A DNA stretch of 64,000 nucleotides from a virus. The translations under genes and the position numbers were made by a program. The number at the start of each line of letters is the position of its first letter. Positions within the stretch are counted from its first letter, which is position 1. Positions 39,609-47,798 of the stretch are shown one piece after another. The notes under the pieces are model-generated. The model worked only from the letters and a program-made list of their open reading frames with translations. It made no database searches and was not told where the DNA came from. The stretch covers positions 32,664 to 96,663 of IMG/VR virus record IMGVR_UViG_3300043468_001414. One strand, 5' to 3'.

Positions 39609-41581
39609 TTCTTCTTTTTGTTAATGGTTTTGAGGTTGGTGATGCGTGACTTCAGTGTGGAGGCTGTGATTTTTTTGTAGGTTTTGGATTTGAGGTGTTT
39701 GCGCTGCACATCCACGGTGAATTGCGTGGGGGATGGTGTTTTGATGTTGGCTACTGCGCTGGACATTTCGTTGGCGTCTGGGCCGTTGGTGGGGTGATGT
39801 TCCGAGAATTGCTGGTAGGCATGGCTGAGTTGCCGCGCAAGGGTTTGATCCCATTGGTCGATGAGGTTTTGCTCATCGATGCTTTGAATGCCAGGCTTGA
39901 AAATACGGATCGCTTCGCTGAGGAGCCATTCCATATTGATGTCTGGGTCTGGGTCTGCGAATAGCCTGCCGTCAATGGCAAGATTGGAGGACTCGCCTTT
40001 CTCTGTGAAGATTTCTTGCAGGTTCTGATCGATCGATCCTTCCAAGGTGATTGGGTAAATGGTCACGGGCTTCGGGCTATTGATCCGCCACACGCGATGG
40101 ATGAACTGCTCGTTCTCGTCGTAGGCGTAGGAGAGCGCTGGCAAGATGAGGTGCGAGCAATTTTCGAAGCTGTGACCCTCCCCCATCGCCTTCAGCCCTG
40201 CTACGAGGACGGCGTGCTTGCGTTGCTTGAACTCGTCGGCGAGGAGTCCGCGTTGTTCTGGGGAGGTATCGCCATCGAGGAGCACAGCGCCTACTTCAGC
40301 TTCTTGAAGCTTGGAGTAAAGAGCGTGGCTGAAGTCGCGAAACGGGGATCCGATAACGACTTGGTTGCCGTTTGCGAGGCATTCCCGAACGATCTGGAGC
40401 GTGGCAAAGAGCTTGGGCGTCCAGTCCGTCCAAGATCGCTTGGGGCCTTTGCCCAGGGTGATCGAGTCAGCGAGGTTTTGGGAGTGGGGGCAGAGGGCGG
40501 CGAGCCTGAGATTGTTGATCTGCATCCCGACTTGGGTGCGCCGGTGGGCTGGTTTGGCTCCCGGTTTTTTGCCGCAGATCGGCGGGTTTGTGAGGTGGTG
40601 TTTGTAGACGGCGAGTTGAGCTGTTCCTGGGCTGACGATGATAGGTGTCACTGTTTTTTTCATGATTTCCTCGCCGCAGTCTGCTTTTCTACGGCGAATA
40701 ATTACGGGTGCAAGTGTTTTCCATAAGCGATGAACCGAGCAGATTCGGTTCGAGCGCTTGGTGATGGTGCGGGATTCGCCGCGCGCGGCGGCGAGGGTCT
40801 CGCGGGTGAGGTAGCGTTCTTTTTGGAGGAAGGTATTTGCGAACCGCTCGCGCGCGGCCTCAGTGCAGGCGTAGGGCCAGCGCCCAGTGTGTCCCGTAGC
40901 CCACGCACACAGCCAGAAGATGGATTCCAGCCGATTCTTGATTGGGGTGCCGGTGAGGACAAGGCGCAGCTTGGGCTGCAAGATGCGCACGCTGGCGCCG
41001 ATGCGGGACTCTGTGGCTTGTAGGCGAGTGCCCTCATCCACGACGACACAATCAAAGGATTGGTAGGCTTCCGCGAGTCGAGCCAATGTGGGTGTCCAGA
41101 TACAGGTGATGCCGTTGGGGGCCTCGCCAAGAGTCTTGCCGCAGTCGGGGTCGTAGCGCACTTTATGGCGCGCGCACCACAGCTTGCGCCGCTTCAGCAG
41201 TATCTTGTTGGGCTTTGGGCTGCCCTTGTGGCCGAAGCTGTCGTTCCACTCGTCGGCTTCATTCACGCCCAAGGCCGTGTAGGTTGTCAGATAAAATCGC
41301 GGCGGCCCTGTCGCGGGGGCGGGCTTGTGGAGTTGGTGGCTGAAGAAGTCCTCCTTGCACTTGATGGGATTCAGGCACACATTAAAAAACTTCGCCGCGC
41401 TGATCGAGAGCTGGCGATGCAAGGAGCCAGGGGCCACCAGCAGGGTGCGCCGTGCTTTCTTGGCGAGCGGCCAAGCGATTGCGGCGAGGCTCTTGCCCAT
41501 GCCAGGCTCCCACGCGATGATCGCACCGTCTTGTAAAGCGGCGCGCGCGAGGTCTTCGACTTGGAATGGTTTAAGTGTCAT
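39605..41581 (-). CDS. SNF2-type superfamily 2 helicase
   Basis: 658 residues. Motif I EPGMGKS (~25-31), motif II VDEG (181-184, in place of DEAH/DEAD), motif III TGTP (210-213), and C-terminal motifs DGDTSPEQR and the arginine finger region HRVWRINSP. A Cys/His-containing insert (WCARHKVRYDPDCG, ~135-148) lies between motifs I and II. The basic C-terminus (SKTYKKITASTLKSR) may bind DNA. Phage SNF2 proteins act in recombination-dependent replication or DNA remodelling. The start overlaps nothing; the stop overlaps the next gene. Confidence 0.88.
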   Translation of the reverse strand: MTLKPFQVEDLARAALQDGAIIAWEPGMGKSLAAIAWPLAKKARRTLLVAPGSLHRQLSISAAKFFNVCLNPIKCKEDFFSHQLHKPAPATGPPRFYLTTYTALGVNEADEWNDSFGHKGSPKPNKILLKRRKLWCARHKVRYDPDCGKTLGEAPNGITCIWTPTLARLAEAYQSFDCVVVDEGTRLQATESRIGASVRILQPKLRLVLTGTPIKNRLESIFWLCAWATGHTGRWPYACTEAARERFANTFLQKERYLTRETLAAARGESRTITKRSNRICSVHRLWKTLAPVIIRRRKADCGEEIMKKTVTPIIVSPGTAQLAVYKHHLTNPPICGKKPGAKPAHRRTQVGMQINNLRLAALCPHSQNLADSITLGKGPKRSWTDWTPKLFATLQIVRECLANGNQVVIGSPFRDFSHALYSKLQEAEVGAVLLDGDTSPEQRGLLADEFKQRKHAVLVAGLKAMGEGHSFENCSHLILPALSYAYDENEQFIHRVWRINSPKPVTIYPITLEGSIDQNLQEIFTEKGESSNLAIDGRLFADPDPDINMEWLLSEAIRIFKPGIQSIDEQNLIDQWDQTLARQLSHAYQQFSEHHPTNGPDANEMSSAVANIKTPSPTQFTVDVQRKHLKSKTYKKITASTLKSRITNLKTINKKKK

Positions 41582-41602
41582 TGTGTGTTTTTGTGGGGGG
41601 AA

Positions 41603-41752
41603 TTAAGCTTCTGGATTACAAGCGGGAAATATGCTAATGATTTTAATTCCGTGTAGTTTGCATTTTAATTCTACTTCTGGCAGATCTGTGGAATGAATAA
41701 TTTCATCCCAAACGCGCCCCGTCTCTGTGGATTGCATTTTTACTTCGAGCAT
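41603..41752 (-). CDS. Small hypothetical protein (49 residues)
   Basis: ATG 41752, two bases after the upstream stop; TAA at 41603. Sequence pieces are MLEVKMQSTETGRVWDEI and LKCKLHGIKIISIFPACNP. Stop-free with gene-like spacing in a gap otherwise empty. Confidence 0.6.
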   Translation of the reverse strand: MLEVKMQSTETGRVWDEIIHSTDLPEVELKCKLHGIKIISIFPACNPEA

Positions 41753-41754
41753 GA

Positions 41755-42219
41755 CTACAGGTTAGCTTCAAGGTAACGAAGAAACTCCCTACCTTCTTTT
41801 GGTGATCGAACCCATGCCCGATCATATATCGCGCCTTGGTTTCCTTTATCTGCTCTGCGTCCTTCTAAATCTTGTTCCAGATAATAGACAGAACCATCTT
41901 CTTTCACCTCATGGGTTGTGTTGTAAGAAAGCATATCCTCGAAATCCGATCCAAAATCTTTCTTGTCGATGATGACTGCTGAATATGCTTTCGTTCCACA
42001 TAGAGAACGAATGTTGTATTCAATCACATACTCATTGAAATTGGAATAAAATCTTTCTTCAAGATGAGTTGCGAAATCGTGCATATCGGTATCATCCATC
42101 CAAGACTCTAAAAGGTCTGGAAGTTCGGTGACATCGAAATGTTTTGCAATTCGATTATACTTTTCAATTATTTTATGATTGTGTCCCTTGTCTCCTGTAA
42201 ATGACATATTAGTTTTCAT
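41755..42219 (-). CDS. Hypothetical protein
   Basis: 154 residues, acidic. HFDVTELPDLLESWMDDTDMHDF and DRAWVRSPKEGREFLRYLE are its most distinctive parts. No family recognised. Upstream, 42220-42291 is non-coding and contains a small AAATGC/GCATTT inverted repeat. Confidence 0.62.
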   Translation of the reverse strand: MKTNMSFTGDKGHNHKIIEKYNRIAKHFDVTELPDLLESWMDDTDMHDFATHLEERFYSNFNEYVIEYNIRSLCGTKAYSAVIIDKKDFGSDFEDMLSYNTTHEVKEDGSVYYLEQDLEGRRADKGNQGAIYDRAWVRSPKEGREFLRYLEANL

Positions 42220-42291
42220 TTGATTGCTTTCTTTAAGAGGTTAATTGTTAGCTGTTTGGTGGGTTGAAACGAAAATGCCTTTGCTTTGCAT

Positions 42292-42648
42292 TTAGAGTGT
42301 AAGGGTTGTCCCATCCTCGAAGGCGACTAATCCGTTTTTGAAGCTTGCGGAGCCGTTGATTTTTCGGAGGATGGTGAGTTTATCTTGCGGTGTCATGGGG
42401 TGCCCTGTGATTCGGTAGAACTGGGCGTTCGACAGCTTTAAATCACCGAGTTCAAAGTGCTGCCCATTGACTTCGTGGGTGACATGCCCGTAGGCTTTCT
42501 GATTATCGTGGTCGTAACAGAGCCTTACGATAATGGAATGTTCGTTGGCGACAGAATTACTGGCGGGGTCGTCAAAGCTCGGAAGCTCGTGGTAAAGTTC
42601 GTAGTCGGTGTATTCGGAGTCGTCGTTAATTTTAGTTGGTTGTGTCAT
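42292..42648 (-). CDS. Hypothetical protein
   Basis: 118 residues. The C-terminal half (NAQFYRITGHPMTPQDKLTILRKINGS) suggests a small fold with exposed beta hairpin. No family recognised. The start overlaps the upstream stop. Confidence 0.6.
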   Translation of the reverse strand: MTQPTKINDDSEYTDYELYHELPSFDDPASNSVANEHSIIVRLCYDHDNQKAYGHVTHEVNGQHFELGDLKLSNAQFYRITGHPMTPQDKLTILRKINGSASFKNGLVAFEDGTTLTL

Positions 42649-42863
42649 TTTTTAAATCCTTTCCAAGGCACTGGGCATTCATACGCATTTAAATAATCTC
42701 TCACTGCTGAGGAGATTGTTTCTCCAGTAAATGAGGTTTGTCGGATTTCCTTGCAGGTTTCATTGGTGAAAGTGAACCCGAGCATAGATGCGTATTTAAT
42801 TAATTTTTGATTGGAGAGGTTTGTTGATCGTCCAGGTCTTTTCATTGGCTTAGTATTTTCCAT
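42645..42863 (-). CDS. Small basic protein, possibly RHH-like
   Basis: 72 residues from ATG 42863, which lies 22 bases inside the methyltransferase gene. KRPGRSTNLSNQKLIKYASML and ISSAVRDYLNAYECPVPW resemble a short DNA-binding RHH-type protein, but this is weak. Confidence 0.55.
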   Translation of the reverse strand: MENTKPMKRPGRSTNLSNQKLIKYASMLGFTFTNETCKEIRQTSFTGETISSAVRDYLNAYECPVPWKGFKK

Positions 42864-43615
42864 GCGATTGTTGCCACTGCTGGAACTTGTCCGTTGCCGC
42901 AGCACGATAGTCTGTCCATCCCAGCGGCATCCCGATCATCCACTCCCAGAAGAGAGGATTCAATCGGCCATCCTGCACTCCACGCTCCTGCGCCAGAAAC
43001 GAGACCTGTTCGGCTAAATTCCCGTTTGGGTGTTTGCGGTAGCGCCCTGCCAGAGAACTGGCTCGGAATGAATATCTTTTCTTGCCATCCGATGCACTCG
43101 GAGTCAGCAAGAAGAAATACTCTTTCGCGGTGGTGCGGGGCACCAAGGGAGGAAGCTGGAAAGACTCCCCAGCGAGCACCATACCCCATCTCGGCCAAGT
43201 CCCCGAGAAGGTATCCCAGCCATCCATCAAGGAGAGCTGTGACATTTTCCACGAAGACGAAGCGGGGTCGTATTTCGCGAACGATCCTTGCCATTTCGGA
43301 CCACAATCCCGAGCGTTCCCCATCCAATCCATCGGCCACATACTTGCCGCCGCTGTCGTGGGTTTTTGCTCGGGATAGGTCTTGGCAAGGGAAACCTCCA
43401 GATACCACTTGAGCAATTCCTCGCCATGGGGTTCCGTCAAATGTGCGCACATCATCCCAGACGGGAAACGGCTCCAGGCATCCGTCATTTTGACGGGACA
43501 CAAGAACGCTTGCGGCATAGGGGTCGCGCTCGACGGCACAAACGGTGCGCCATCCGAGGAGGGTGCTGCCGAGTATGCCTCCGCCAGCGCCCGCGAAAAG
43601 AGCCAACTCATTCAC
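42842..43615 (-). CDS. DNA cytosine-5 methyltransferase
   Basis: 257 residues from a GTG at 43615. Motif I LFAGAGGG, motif IV GGFPCQDLS with catalytic Cys77, motif VI FVFVENV (Glu123), motif VIII APHHRERVF and motif X CGNGQVPAVA (~239-248). All main motifs are present, but the target-recognition region is very short, giving a compact enzyme as in other phages. It probably protects phage DNA from restriction. A second reading frame is open over almost the whole gene (see 42850-43611). Confidence 0.92.
   Translation of the reverse strand: MNELALFAGAGGGILGSTLLGWRTVCAVERDPYAASVLVSRQNDGCLEPFPVWDDVRTFDGTPWRGIAQVVSGGFPCQDLSRAKTHDSGGKYVADGLDGERSGLWSEMARIVREIRPRFVFVENVTALLDGWLGYLLGDLAEMGYGARWGVFPASSLGAPHHRERVFLLADSECIGWQEKIFIPSQFSGRALPQTPKREFSRTGLVSGAGAWSAGWPIESSLLGVDDRDAAGMDRLSCCGNGQVPAVATIAWKILSQ
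42850..43611 (-). CDS. Overprinted second reading frame across the methyltransferase gene
   Basis: The ATG at 43611, four bases into the methyltransferase gene, opens a stop-free 253-codon frame on the same strand. The product has motifs I recall from proteins annotated beside phage C5-methyltransferases: FAKYDPASSSWKMSQ, GTWPRWGM (~137-144), LPPLVPRTTAKE, LTPSASD, LNPLFWEWMIGMPLGWTD and ATDKFQQWQQSHG. Segment TWPRWGM is the shifted reading of the codons for LAEMGYG, and DKFQQW of those for NGQVPAV. Either true dual coding or an artefact of conserved methyltransferase codons; unresolved. Confidence 0.5.
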   Translation of the reverse strand: MSWLFSRALAEAYSAAPSSDGAPFVPSSATPMPQAFLCPVKMTDAWSRFPSGMMCAHLTEPHGEELLKWYLEVSLAKTYPEQKPTTAAASMWPMDWMGNARDCGPKWQGSFAKYDPASSSWKMSQLSLMDGWDTFSGTWPRWGMVLAGESFQLPPLVPRTTAKEYFFLLTPSASDGKKRYSFRASSLAGRYRKHPNGNLAEQVSFLAQERGVQDGRLNPLFWEWMIGMPLGWTDYRAAATDKFQQWQQSHGKY

Positions 43616-43617
43616 TT

Positions 43618-43950
43618 TCAGCGTAGCGCGGCCTCCAGCGTGCGAACAAACGAATCTATGTCTTTATTCGTTATATTGTATTCATTTAGGTAGGACTGAG
43701 CTTCTTTCAGCGCAAGCAGTTCGGCTTTGGCTTGCGTTTTTACTGCTTGGTCAACGGATGGGCCGTAACACATGCCGTGCGTGGGAGCGTTAATATCCAG
43801 CCCCCAGTGGAACCCGGCTTTTGACTTGGCAAATCTGGCTTTCACGCTGACTTGCTTGGTTTTCATCACCCAATGCTCTTGGGCGTCTGTGAAGACGCCG
43901 TGCTCGTTTGGGGTTTGCTTGGGTGCGGGTGGGAATAAGGATAGGCTCAT
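43618..43950 (-). CDS. Hypothetical protein
   Basis: 110 residues from ATG 43950 (ATGA overlap with the upstream stop). KQVSVKARFAKSKAGFHWGLDI and helical C-terminus (ITNKDIDSFVRTLEAAL). No family recognised. Ends two bases before the methyltransferase GTG. Confidence 0.6.
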   Translation of the reverse strand: MSLSLFPPAPKQTPNEHGVFTDAQEHWVMKTKQVSVKARFAKSKAGFHWGLDINAPTHGMCYGPSVDQAVKTQAKAELLALKEAQSYLNEYNITNKDIDSFVRTLEAALR

Positions 43951-44162
43951 AAGTGTTCGGTAGGTTTGGCCCATGGCCAGTAGATGATTTTGCCGAGTCC
44001 GAGTGAGTCGGTTCGGCAACCTTCGTCGGGGAGGTCGTGCCCGTTGTCGTCTTGGTCTAAGGAGACGGCTACGCATTCGCGGCCATACATTCCTCTGCCG
44101 GAGTAGCGCTCTGGCTCCCTCCCTGTGTCGGTAATAGTTTCGATGAGTTCTTCTGCGCTCAT
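43947..44162 (-). CDS. Hypothetical protein
   Basis: 71 residues. SAEELIETITDTGREPERYSGRGMYGRECVAV..D and a Trp-rich tail (IIYWPWAKPTEHL). Coupled on both sides. No family recognised. Confidence 0.6.
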   Translation of the reverse strand: MSAEELIETITDTGREPERYSGRGMYGRECVAVSLDQDDNGHDLPDEGCRTDSLGLGKIIYWPWAKPTEHL

Positions 44163-44833
44163 TTCCTTCCTTTCGTTTTGATTTGCACTCCGATAGGGCA
44201 GGCCAGATCCACGGCTCGGTTTTCCTCGACGGAGAGCGCGATGTGCCGCGCTTCGTGGAAGTCGGGGGTTGGCTTGATGACGGCTTTCGCGGTTAATGCC
44301 TCATTGCAGTTGTATTTGGCAAAGAGGGCTTGGATAGCTTCGATGAGTTCTTCTGCGCTATCGGCTGGGATTTTGTCGCCATCGATCTTTAGCTCAAAGG
44401 ATTGTCGGAAAAACTGAGCGGTTCGATCGGGGCCGATCGCTTCGATCAGAGGGGTCTCGTCGGTCAGTGCCGAGTATTTGGAGGTGAAAGTCACTAAGAC
44501 CTTCTCCTCTGGATTCATTCCAGTAGCCTCCACGCTGCTCAGGATGTCGTGCTTCCCGTGGAAATGCTCAAAGTAAAACCCCTGCGCGAGGGCGCGGAGT
44601 TCTGATTTTTTGGCATTGAGGCTTGCTCCCAGGGCCTCCATCTCCCGTGACTCCGAGAGGATGTCGCTGGTGAGCATGGCGGCATCGCCCGATGGGTCGG
44701 GCAGCGCGGGGTATGCGGTGGATTGCTTGTCTTTCTTGATGGCGATGCCGCCAAGATTGATTTTCTTAATGCCTGCCGAGGCAGGCGCGTGTGCGGCTTT
44801 TGGGGCCGACTTGGGTTTGGTTGCGGTTTTCAT
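44159..44833 (-). CDS. Hypothetical early protein
   Basis: 224 residues from ATG 44833 (ATGA overlap). It has a Lys/Ala/Pro-rich N-terminal tail, then helical sequence (LSESREMEALGASLNAKKSEL), VLVTFTSKYSAL and AEELIEAIQALFAKY. This is like phage proteins of unknown role that accompany DNA metabolism genes. No catalytic motif seen. Confidence 0.62.
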   Translation of the reverse strand: MKTATKPKSAPKAAHAPASAGIKKINLGGIAIKKDKQSTAYPALPDPSGDAAMLTSDILSESREMEALGASLNAKKSELRALAQGFYFEHFHGKHDILSSVEATGMNPEEKVLVTFTSKYSALTDETPLIEAIGPDRTAQFFRQSFELKIDGDKIPADSAEELIEAIQALFAKYNCNEALTAKAVIKPTPDFHEARHIALSVEENRAVDLACPIGVQIKTKGRK

Positions 44834-45048
44834 AATCCAAGGAACTTTTTGAATTGAGCTTTGGTGGGTTGCTCGGTGGCGATGGCGATCCACCTGCCGT
44901 CTGGGTCTCCGTAGGCGCGAAGCATGGGAAAGACGCGGGCGGCATCTATGATGTGGTTAATTTCCGTTTCCCCGATGTCCATAACTTCGAAGACATCGGC
45001 GATGGGAGATACTCGTTTTTTGGGTTTGGCTGATTGTTTGGTTGGCAT
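44830..45048 (-). CDS. Hypothetical protein
   Basis: 72 residues. Basic N-terminus (KQSAKPKKRVSPIADV), then INHIIDAARVFPMLRAYGDPDGRW. First gene of its - strand subunit: the divergent + strand metallopeptidase starts only 28 bases upstream. Confidence 0.58.
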   Translation of the reverse strand: MPTKQSAKPKKRVSPIADVFEVMDIGETEINHIIDAARVFPMLRAYGDPDGRWIAIATEQPTKAQFKKFLGL

Positions 45049-45076
45049 GGTTTCGTTGACGGTTATGGGTTAAAGC

Positions 45077-45865
45077 ATGAAAATGATGGAGTTTCGCGCG
45101 CGTCTTTTGCGGCTTATAGAGTTTGCTCTTAAGCTCAGCCAAGCGAAGAGCTTGCTGCGGGAAATCAAAGCGCATCCATCGGTTAGCCCGTTTTTAGTAA
45201 ATGGCAGAATCCGAAGGACTACCCATGGGGCATCATCGCATTACACATCGACATTCGACGGGTTCCGAGAAAAGCTGGCGGATCCGAATCTTAGTTTTTC
45301 GACTGCTTCGCTTCCAAATTCTCGAAAGAGAAGGGACTTGCTAACTCCAGGGATCGGAATTGAGAAAAAGTCCGCGCCGAGGCGTCCTTCAAATTATCCT
45401 GTGCTTTCCGTGCTTGCTCATGAGTATGGGCATGCTTTGCAGCCTGGAGTGCAGGATGTATTGAATAAGAAAATAGGCAGGATCAAGGCTGCCCGAGATT
45501 CCGTTGCTCAGAAAGTGTTCCCGAAAGACGGGGGGCTTGGATTAGCAAAAATAGTGGCGCGGGGTGAGGATGCTCGGGAACGCGCAAGTATTGCGGTTAG
45601 GCTTACTGCGGAAAGGGACGCCACGCTGAGAGGGGCTGGGGCTTTGAAACGAGCGGGAGCTGGGCCAAAAGAAATTGGGGAATATTTTGCGGATATTTCA
45701 GACGCTAAGGGGAAAGTCCCTTTGGATGATTTGATGCACCATAGTTATCAGAGCATGTATGCATCCGCGAAGGCTGCCGATCCAAAGGTGCGGCGCGGCG
45801 GTCGGCGACTTACTTCGCCATTGTTCTCGGGGTCGATGTCTTCGTTTCAGCCTAAGGGCCGCTAG
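45077..45865 (+). CDS. HEYGH zinc metallopeptidase-like protein, lone + strand gene
   Basis: 262 residues. VLSVLAHEYGHALQPG (~109-124) is a zincin HExxH motif (His115-Glu-x-x-His119). EYFADISDAKG further on could supply a third ligand or support. No signal peptide, so it would act in the cytoplasm. It is the only + strand gene in a 26-kb - strand block and converges on the 45852 gene with a 14-base overlap. It looks like an independently transcribed accessory gene, possibly cleaving a host or defence protein. Confidence 0.7.
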   Translation: MKMMEFRARLLRLIEFALKLSQAKSLLREIKAHPSVSPFLVNGRIRRTTHGASSHYTSTFDGFREKLADPNLSFSTASLPNSRKRRDLLTPGIGIEKKSAPRRPSNYPVLSVLAHEYGHALQPGVQDVLNKKIGRIKAARDSVAQKVFPKDGGLGLAKIVARGEDARERASIAVRLTAERDATLRGAGALKRAGAGPKEIGEYFADISDAKGKVPLDDLMHHSYQSMYASAKAADPKVRRGGRRLTSPLFSGSMSSFQPKGR

Positions 45866-46094
45866 GGCAAGGGTCTTGATTAACTATAAATTCATTTAGT
45901 TTTTCTCTCCGTTTTTTTTCAAACATTTCGTTGCTTGTTATTACGGAAAGAATCGCTTCTTCTGGCTCGCCAATTACAAGGCCGTCGCAGAGCGTTTCAT
46001 TGTTTTCCTTCGGGCCGACCCATACGGTAGTCCAACCTGCCGTATCGACGGCCCAAGTGTATTTTCCAAGTTTTCCAGTCATATTTGTGTTCAT
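45852..46094 (-). CDS. Hypothetical protein
   Basis: 80 residues. GKYTWAVDTAGWTTVWVGPKENNETLCDG is a beta-sheet-like segment, then a helix. Its 3' end overlaps the convergent metallopeptidase gene by 14 bases. Confidence 0.58.
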   Translation of the reverse strand: MNTNMTGKLGKYTWAVDTAGWTTVWVGPKENNETLCDGLVIGEPEEAILSVITSNEMFEKKRREKLNEFIVNQDPCPSGP

Positions 46095-46100
46095 TTGGGG

Positions 46101-46820
46101 TCAGTAGCTACCTGTCTCCGCGATCCAGTTCTTGTAGCGGACGGATTTTTTGCCTTTATCCATGCCTCGTGCGAGTTTTTCAGCGACATCCGTAGGGAGT
46201 TCTTCGGGGTGCGGATCGAAAAATGGATGATCTTGGTTATCTACTTCTTCATCCACTTCCTGCCAGCCCCATCTGTGGTAGTAATCTCCTGGTGGTTGGT
46301 CGTAAAAGTCCGCATTTATTCCACATGGAACCAAGTATGTGAATTGCCAGTTTTTGCGTGATTTGGTTTTGCAGCAGTATTTTCCGACAGCATAAAGCAG
46401 GACTAGAGAGTTTCCTTCTTTGTCCCGTGATGCCTTGTCCGCAGCTTCATCAATCGCTTTGAGGATTGCATCCCAATTTTGCGTGTATGGAACCGCGCTA
46501 ATGCCCAAGCCTTCGGTGTCGAAGTCGTCGCTTACGCTGACTTGCGCGATGATACTTCCGTTGGCGCATTCCAGTTTGGTGGAGCAAATTTCTTTTTTGC
46601 AGGCAAGCCACTCGGTCTCCCATGTGTGGGAGGGGCCTTTGGCGAGGGCGTTTTTTATCGCTTGCTCGATGTTTTCGTAGAAATCACTTGCCCCCCATTT
46701 TGTTCCGTCTCCGGGCGAGGAGATTTTTTCCATAAATTCAATCTGCATATTGGCCTTGCCTTTGCAGGTGATAGACCCGTCGAAGTTTTCTTCGCCATCC
46801 AGTTCGTGGAGTTCGTTCAT
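46101..46820 (-). CDS. Hypothetical protein
   Basis: 239 residues, acidic, Trp/Tyr-rich near the C-terminus (FYDQPPGDYYHRWGWQE). Four Cys in the middle (CKKEICSTKLEC) might bind metal. No family recognised. Upstream (46821-46862) only a 13-codon ORF is found. Confidence 0.6.
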   Translation of the reverse strand: MNELHELDGEENFDGSITCKGKANMQIEFMEKISSPGDGTKWGASDFYENIEQAIKNALAKGPSHTWETEWLACKKEICSTKLECANGSIIAQVSVSDDFDTEGLGISAVPYTQNWDAILKAIDEAADKASRDKEGNSLVLLYAVGKYCCKTKSRKNWQFTYLVPCGINADFYDQPPGDYYHRWGWQEVDEEVDNQDHPFFDPHPEELPTDVAEKLARGMDKGKKSVRYKNWIAETGSY

Positions 46821-46862
46821 GATGTTTTGATCCCTGACCAGGTTGTTTCGATTATCATATTG

Positions 46863-47510
46863 TTAAAATTCCCAGCGGTGTTTGATCCAGTGGGGTGTTT
46901 CGAGGTTCGGAGAGCGGAGTTGGCGCGGGTAGGTGGAGTCGAGGCGCTTGGCGACGAAGCCTTCGAAGACTTCGGCGTTCCATTTTTTGTTGATGTGTTG
47001 GAGGCCGACCCACATATCCTCGGCATCCAGCGGCGGGTGAATGTGGAACCCAGCGTCGATCTCTTGTTCGCCGAACGAGTATTTGTCTAAGAGAAGTAGA
47101 GTGTTTTCTGCTGGCGGCGCGTGATGGGTCAAAGGTTGGGCGAGTTCGCCGTAAAATTGCCTGTGAATTTTTTCTTGTCGCTCAGAGTAGGTTGTCTTTG
47201 GGTCTCCGGGGATGTAGTCGAGCAGGACAAGGCTGCCTTTGCCAAGGGCGTGGCGGCGTTCGAAGGCTTCGCAGTCGAGCCACTCCATTTCGGGTGGCAA
47301 GTCGGCATTGCGGATCGCTTCCAGCACGGCGGTAAATTCGTGCTCGATGGAGAGGCGCTTGCCTCGGCGGTTCCACATTTTGCCGGTGGGCGCGTGGACG
47401 AGTGCCCGCCAGCCATTGACCTTGGGTTCGTAGGCCCAGGTGCCGCGTTTGGGGCGCGCGCGATGGAGCGGGCCGCCGTTCATGGGTCGGAGTGGGTAGG
47501 ATGGGATCAT
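46863..47510 (-). CDS. ATP-dependent DNA ligase-like adenylation domain with altered motif I
   Basis: 215 residues. Motif I YEPKVNGWRA places the nucleotidyl Lys30 but has Asn where KxDG ligases have Asp. RRGKRLS (motif III), EWLDCEAFERRH (IIIa), FEGFVAKR (IV) and HWIKHRW (V) follow. No OB-fold, so this is only the adenylation domain. It may be a minimal phage ligase or a nucleotidyltransferase with another substrate. Confidence 0.78.
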   Translation of the reverse strand: MIPSYPLRPMNGGPLHRARPKRGTWAYEPKVNGWRALVHAPTGKMWNRRGKRLSIEHEFTAVLEAIRNADLPPEMEWLDCEAFERRHALGKGSLVLLDYIPGDPKTTYSERQEKIHRQFYGELAQPLTHHAPPAENTLLLLDKYSFGEQEIDAGFHIHPPLDAEDMWVGLQHINKKWNAEVFEGFVAKRLDSTYPRQLRSPNLETPHWIKHRWEF

Positions 47511-47515
47511 GGTTC

Positions 47516-47794
47516 TTAGTTTGCTGCGTCTCTAACTCGCTCCCAGTTCGTGCCATACTCGGCGTCGAAGTGGCGATCTAGGTTGTCTGCGGTTGCGATG
47601 TGGGCCGAGTCGTTCCAGTCCACAGGTTCAGGCGAACCGTTTCCATCCTCATCGACAACGAAGTCATCGGGAGTCCATGCCTCCAGATAAACCATCGGAT
47701 ACTTGGCCCGAAGGGCTTGGAAGTCGGTGTGGAATGTGACGGCGGGGTTGTTTGTTTTAGTTTTCTTGCCTTTGGTGCGCTCTGCTCGGTTCAT
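47516..47794 (-). CDS. Hypothetical protein
   Basis: 92 residues from ATG 47794. Basic N-terminus (MNRAERTKGKKTKTNNP), then acidic DDFVVDEDGNGSPEPVDW. No family recognised. Lies five bases before the ligase-like gene start. Confidence 0.58.
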   Translation of the reverse strand: MNRAERTKGKKTKTNNPAVTFHTDFQALRAKYPMVYLEAWTPDDFVVDEDGNGSPEPVDWNDSAHIATADNLDRHFDAEYGTNWERVRDAAN

Positions 47795-47798
47795 ATTG

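Noticed and set aside
40016-40726. 236-residue + strand ORF opposite the SNF2 helicase
   Set aside because: It is antisense to conserved helicase motifs, and its translation shows no recognisable feature.
46817-46859. 13-codon ORF upstream of the 46820 start
   Set aside because: It has an ATGA overlap but is too short to support without expression data.
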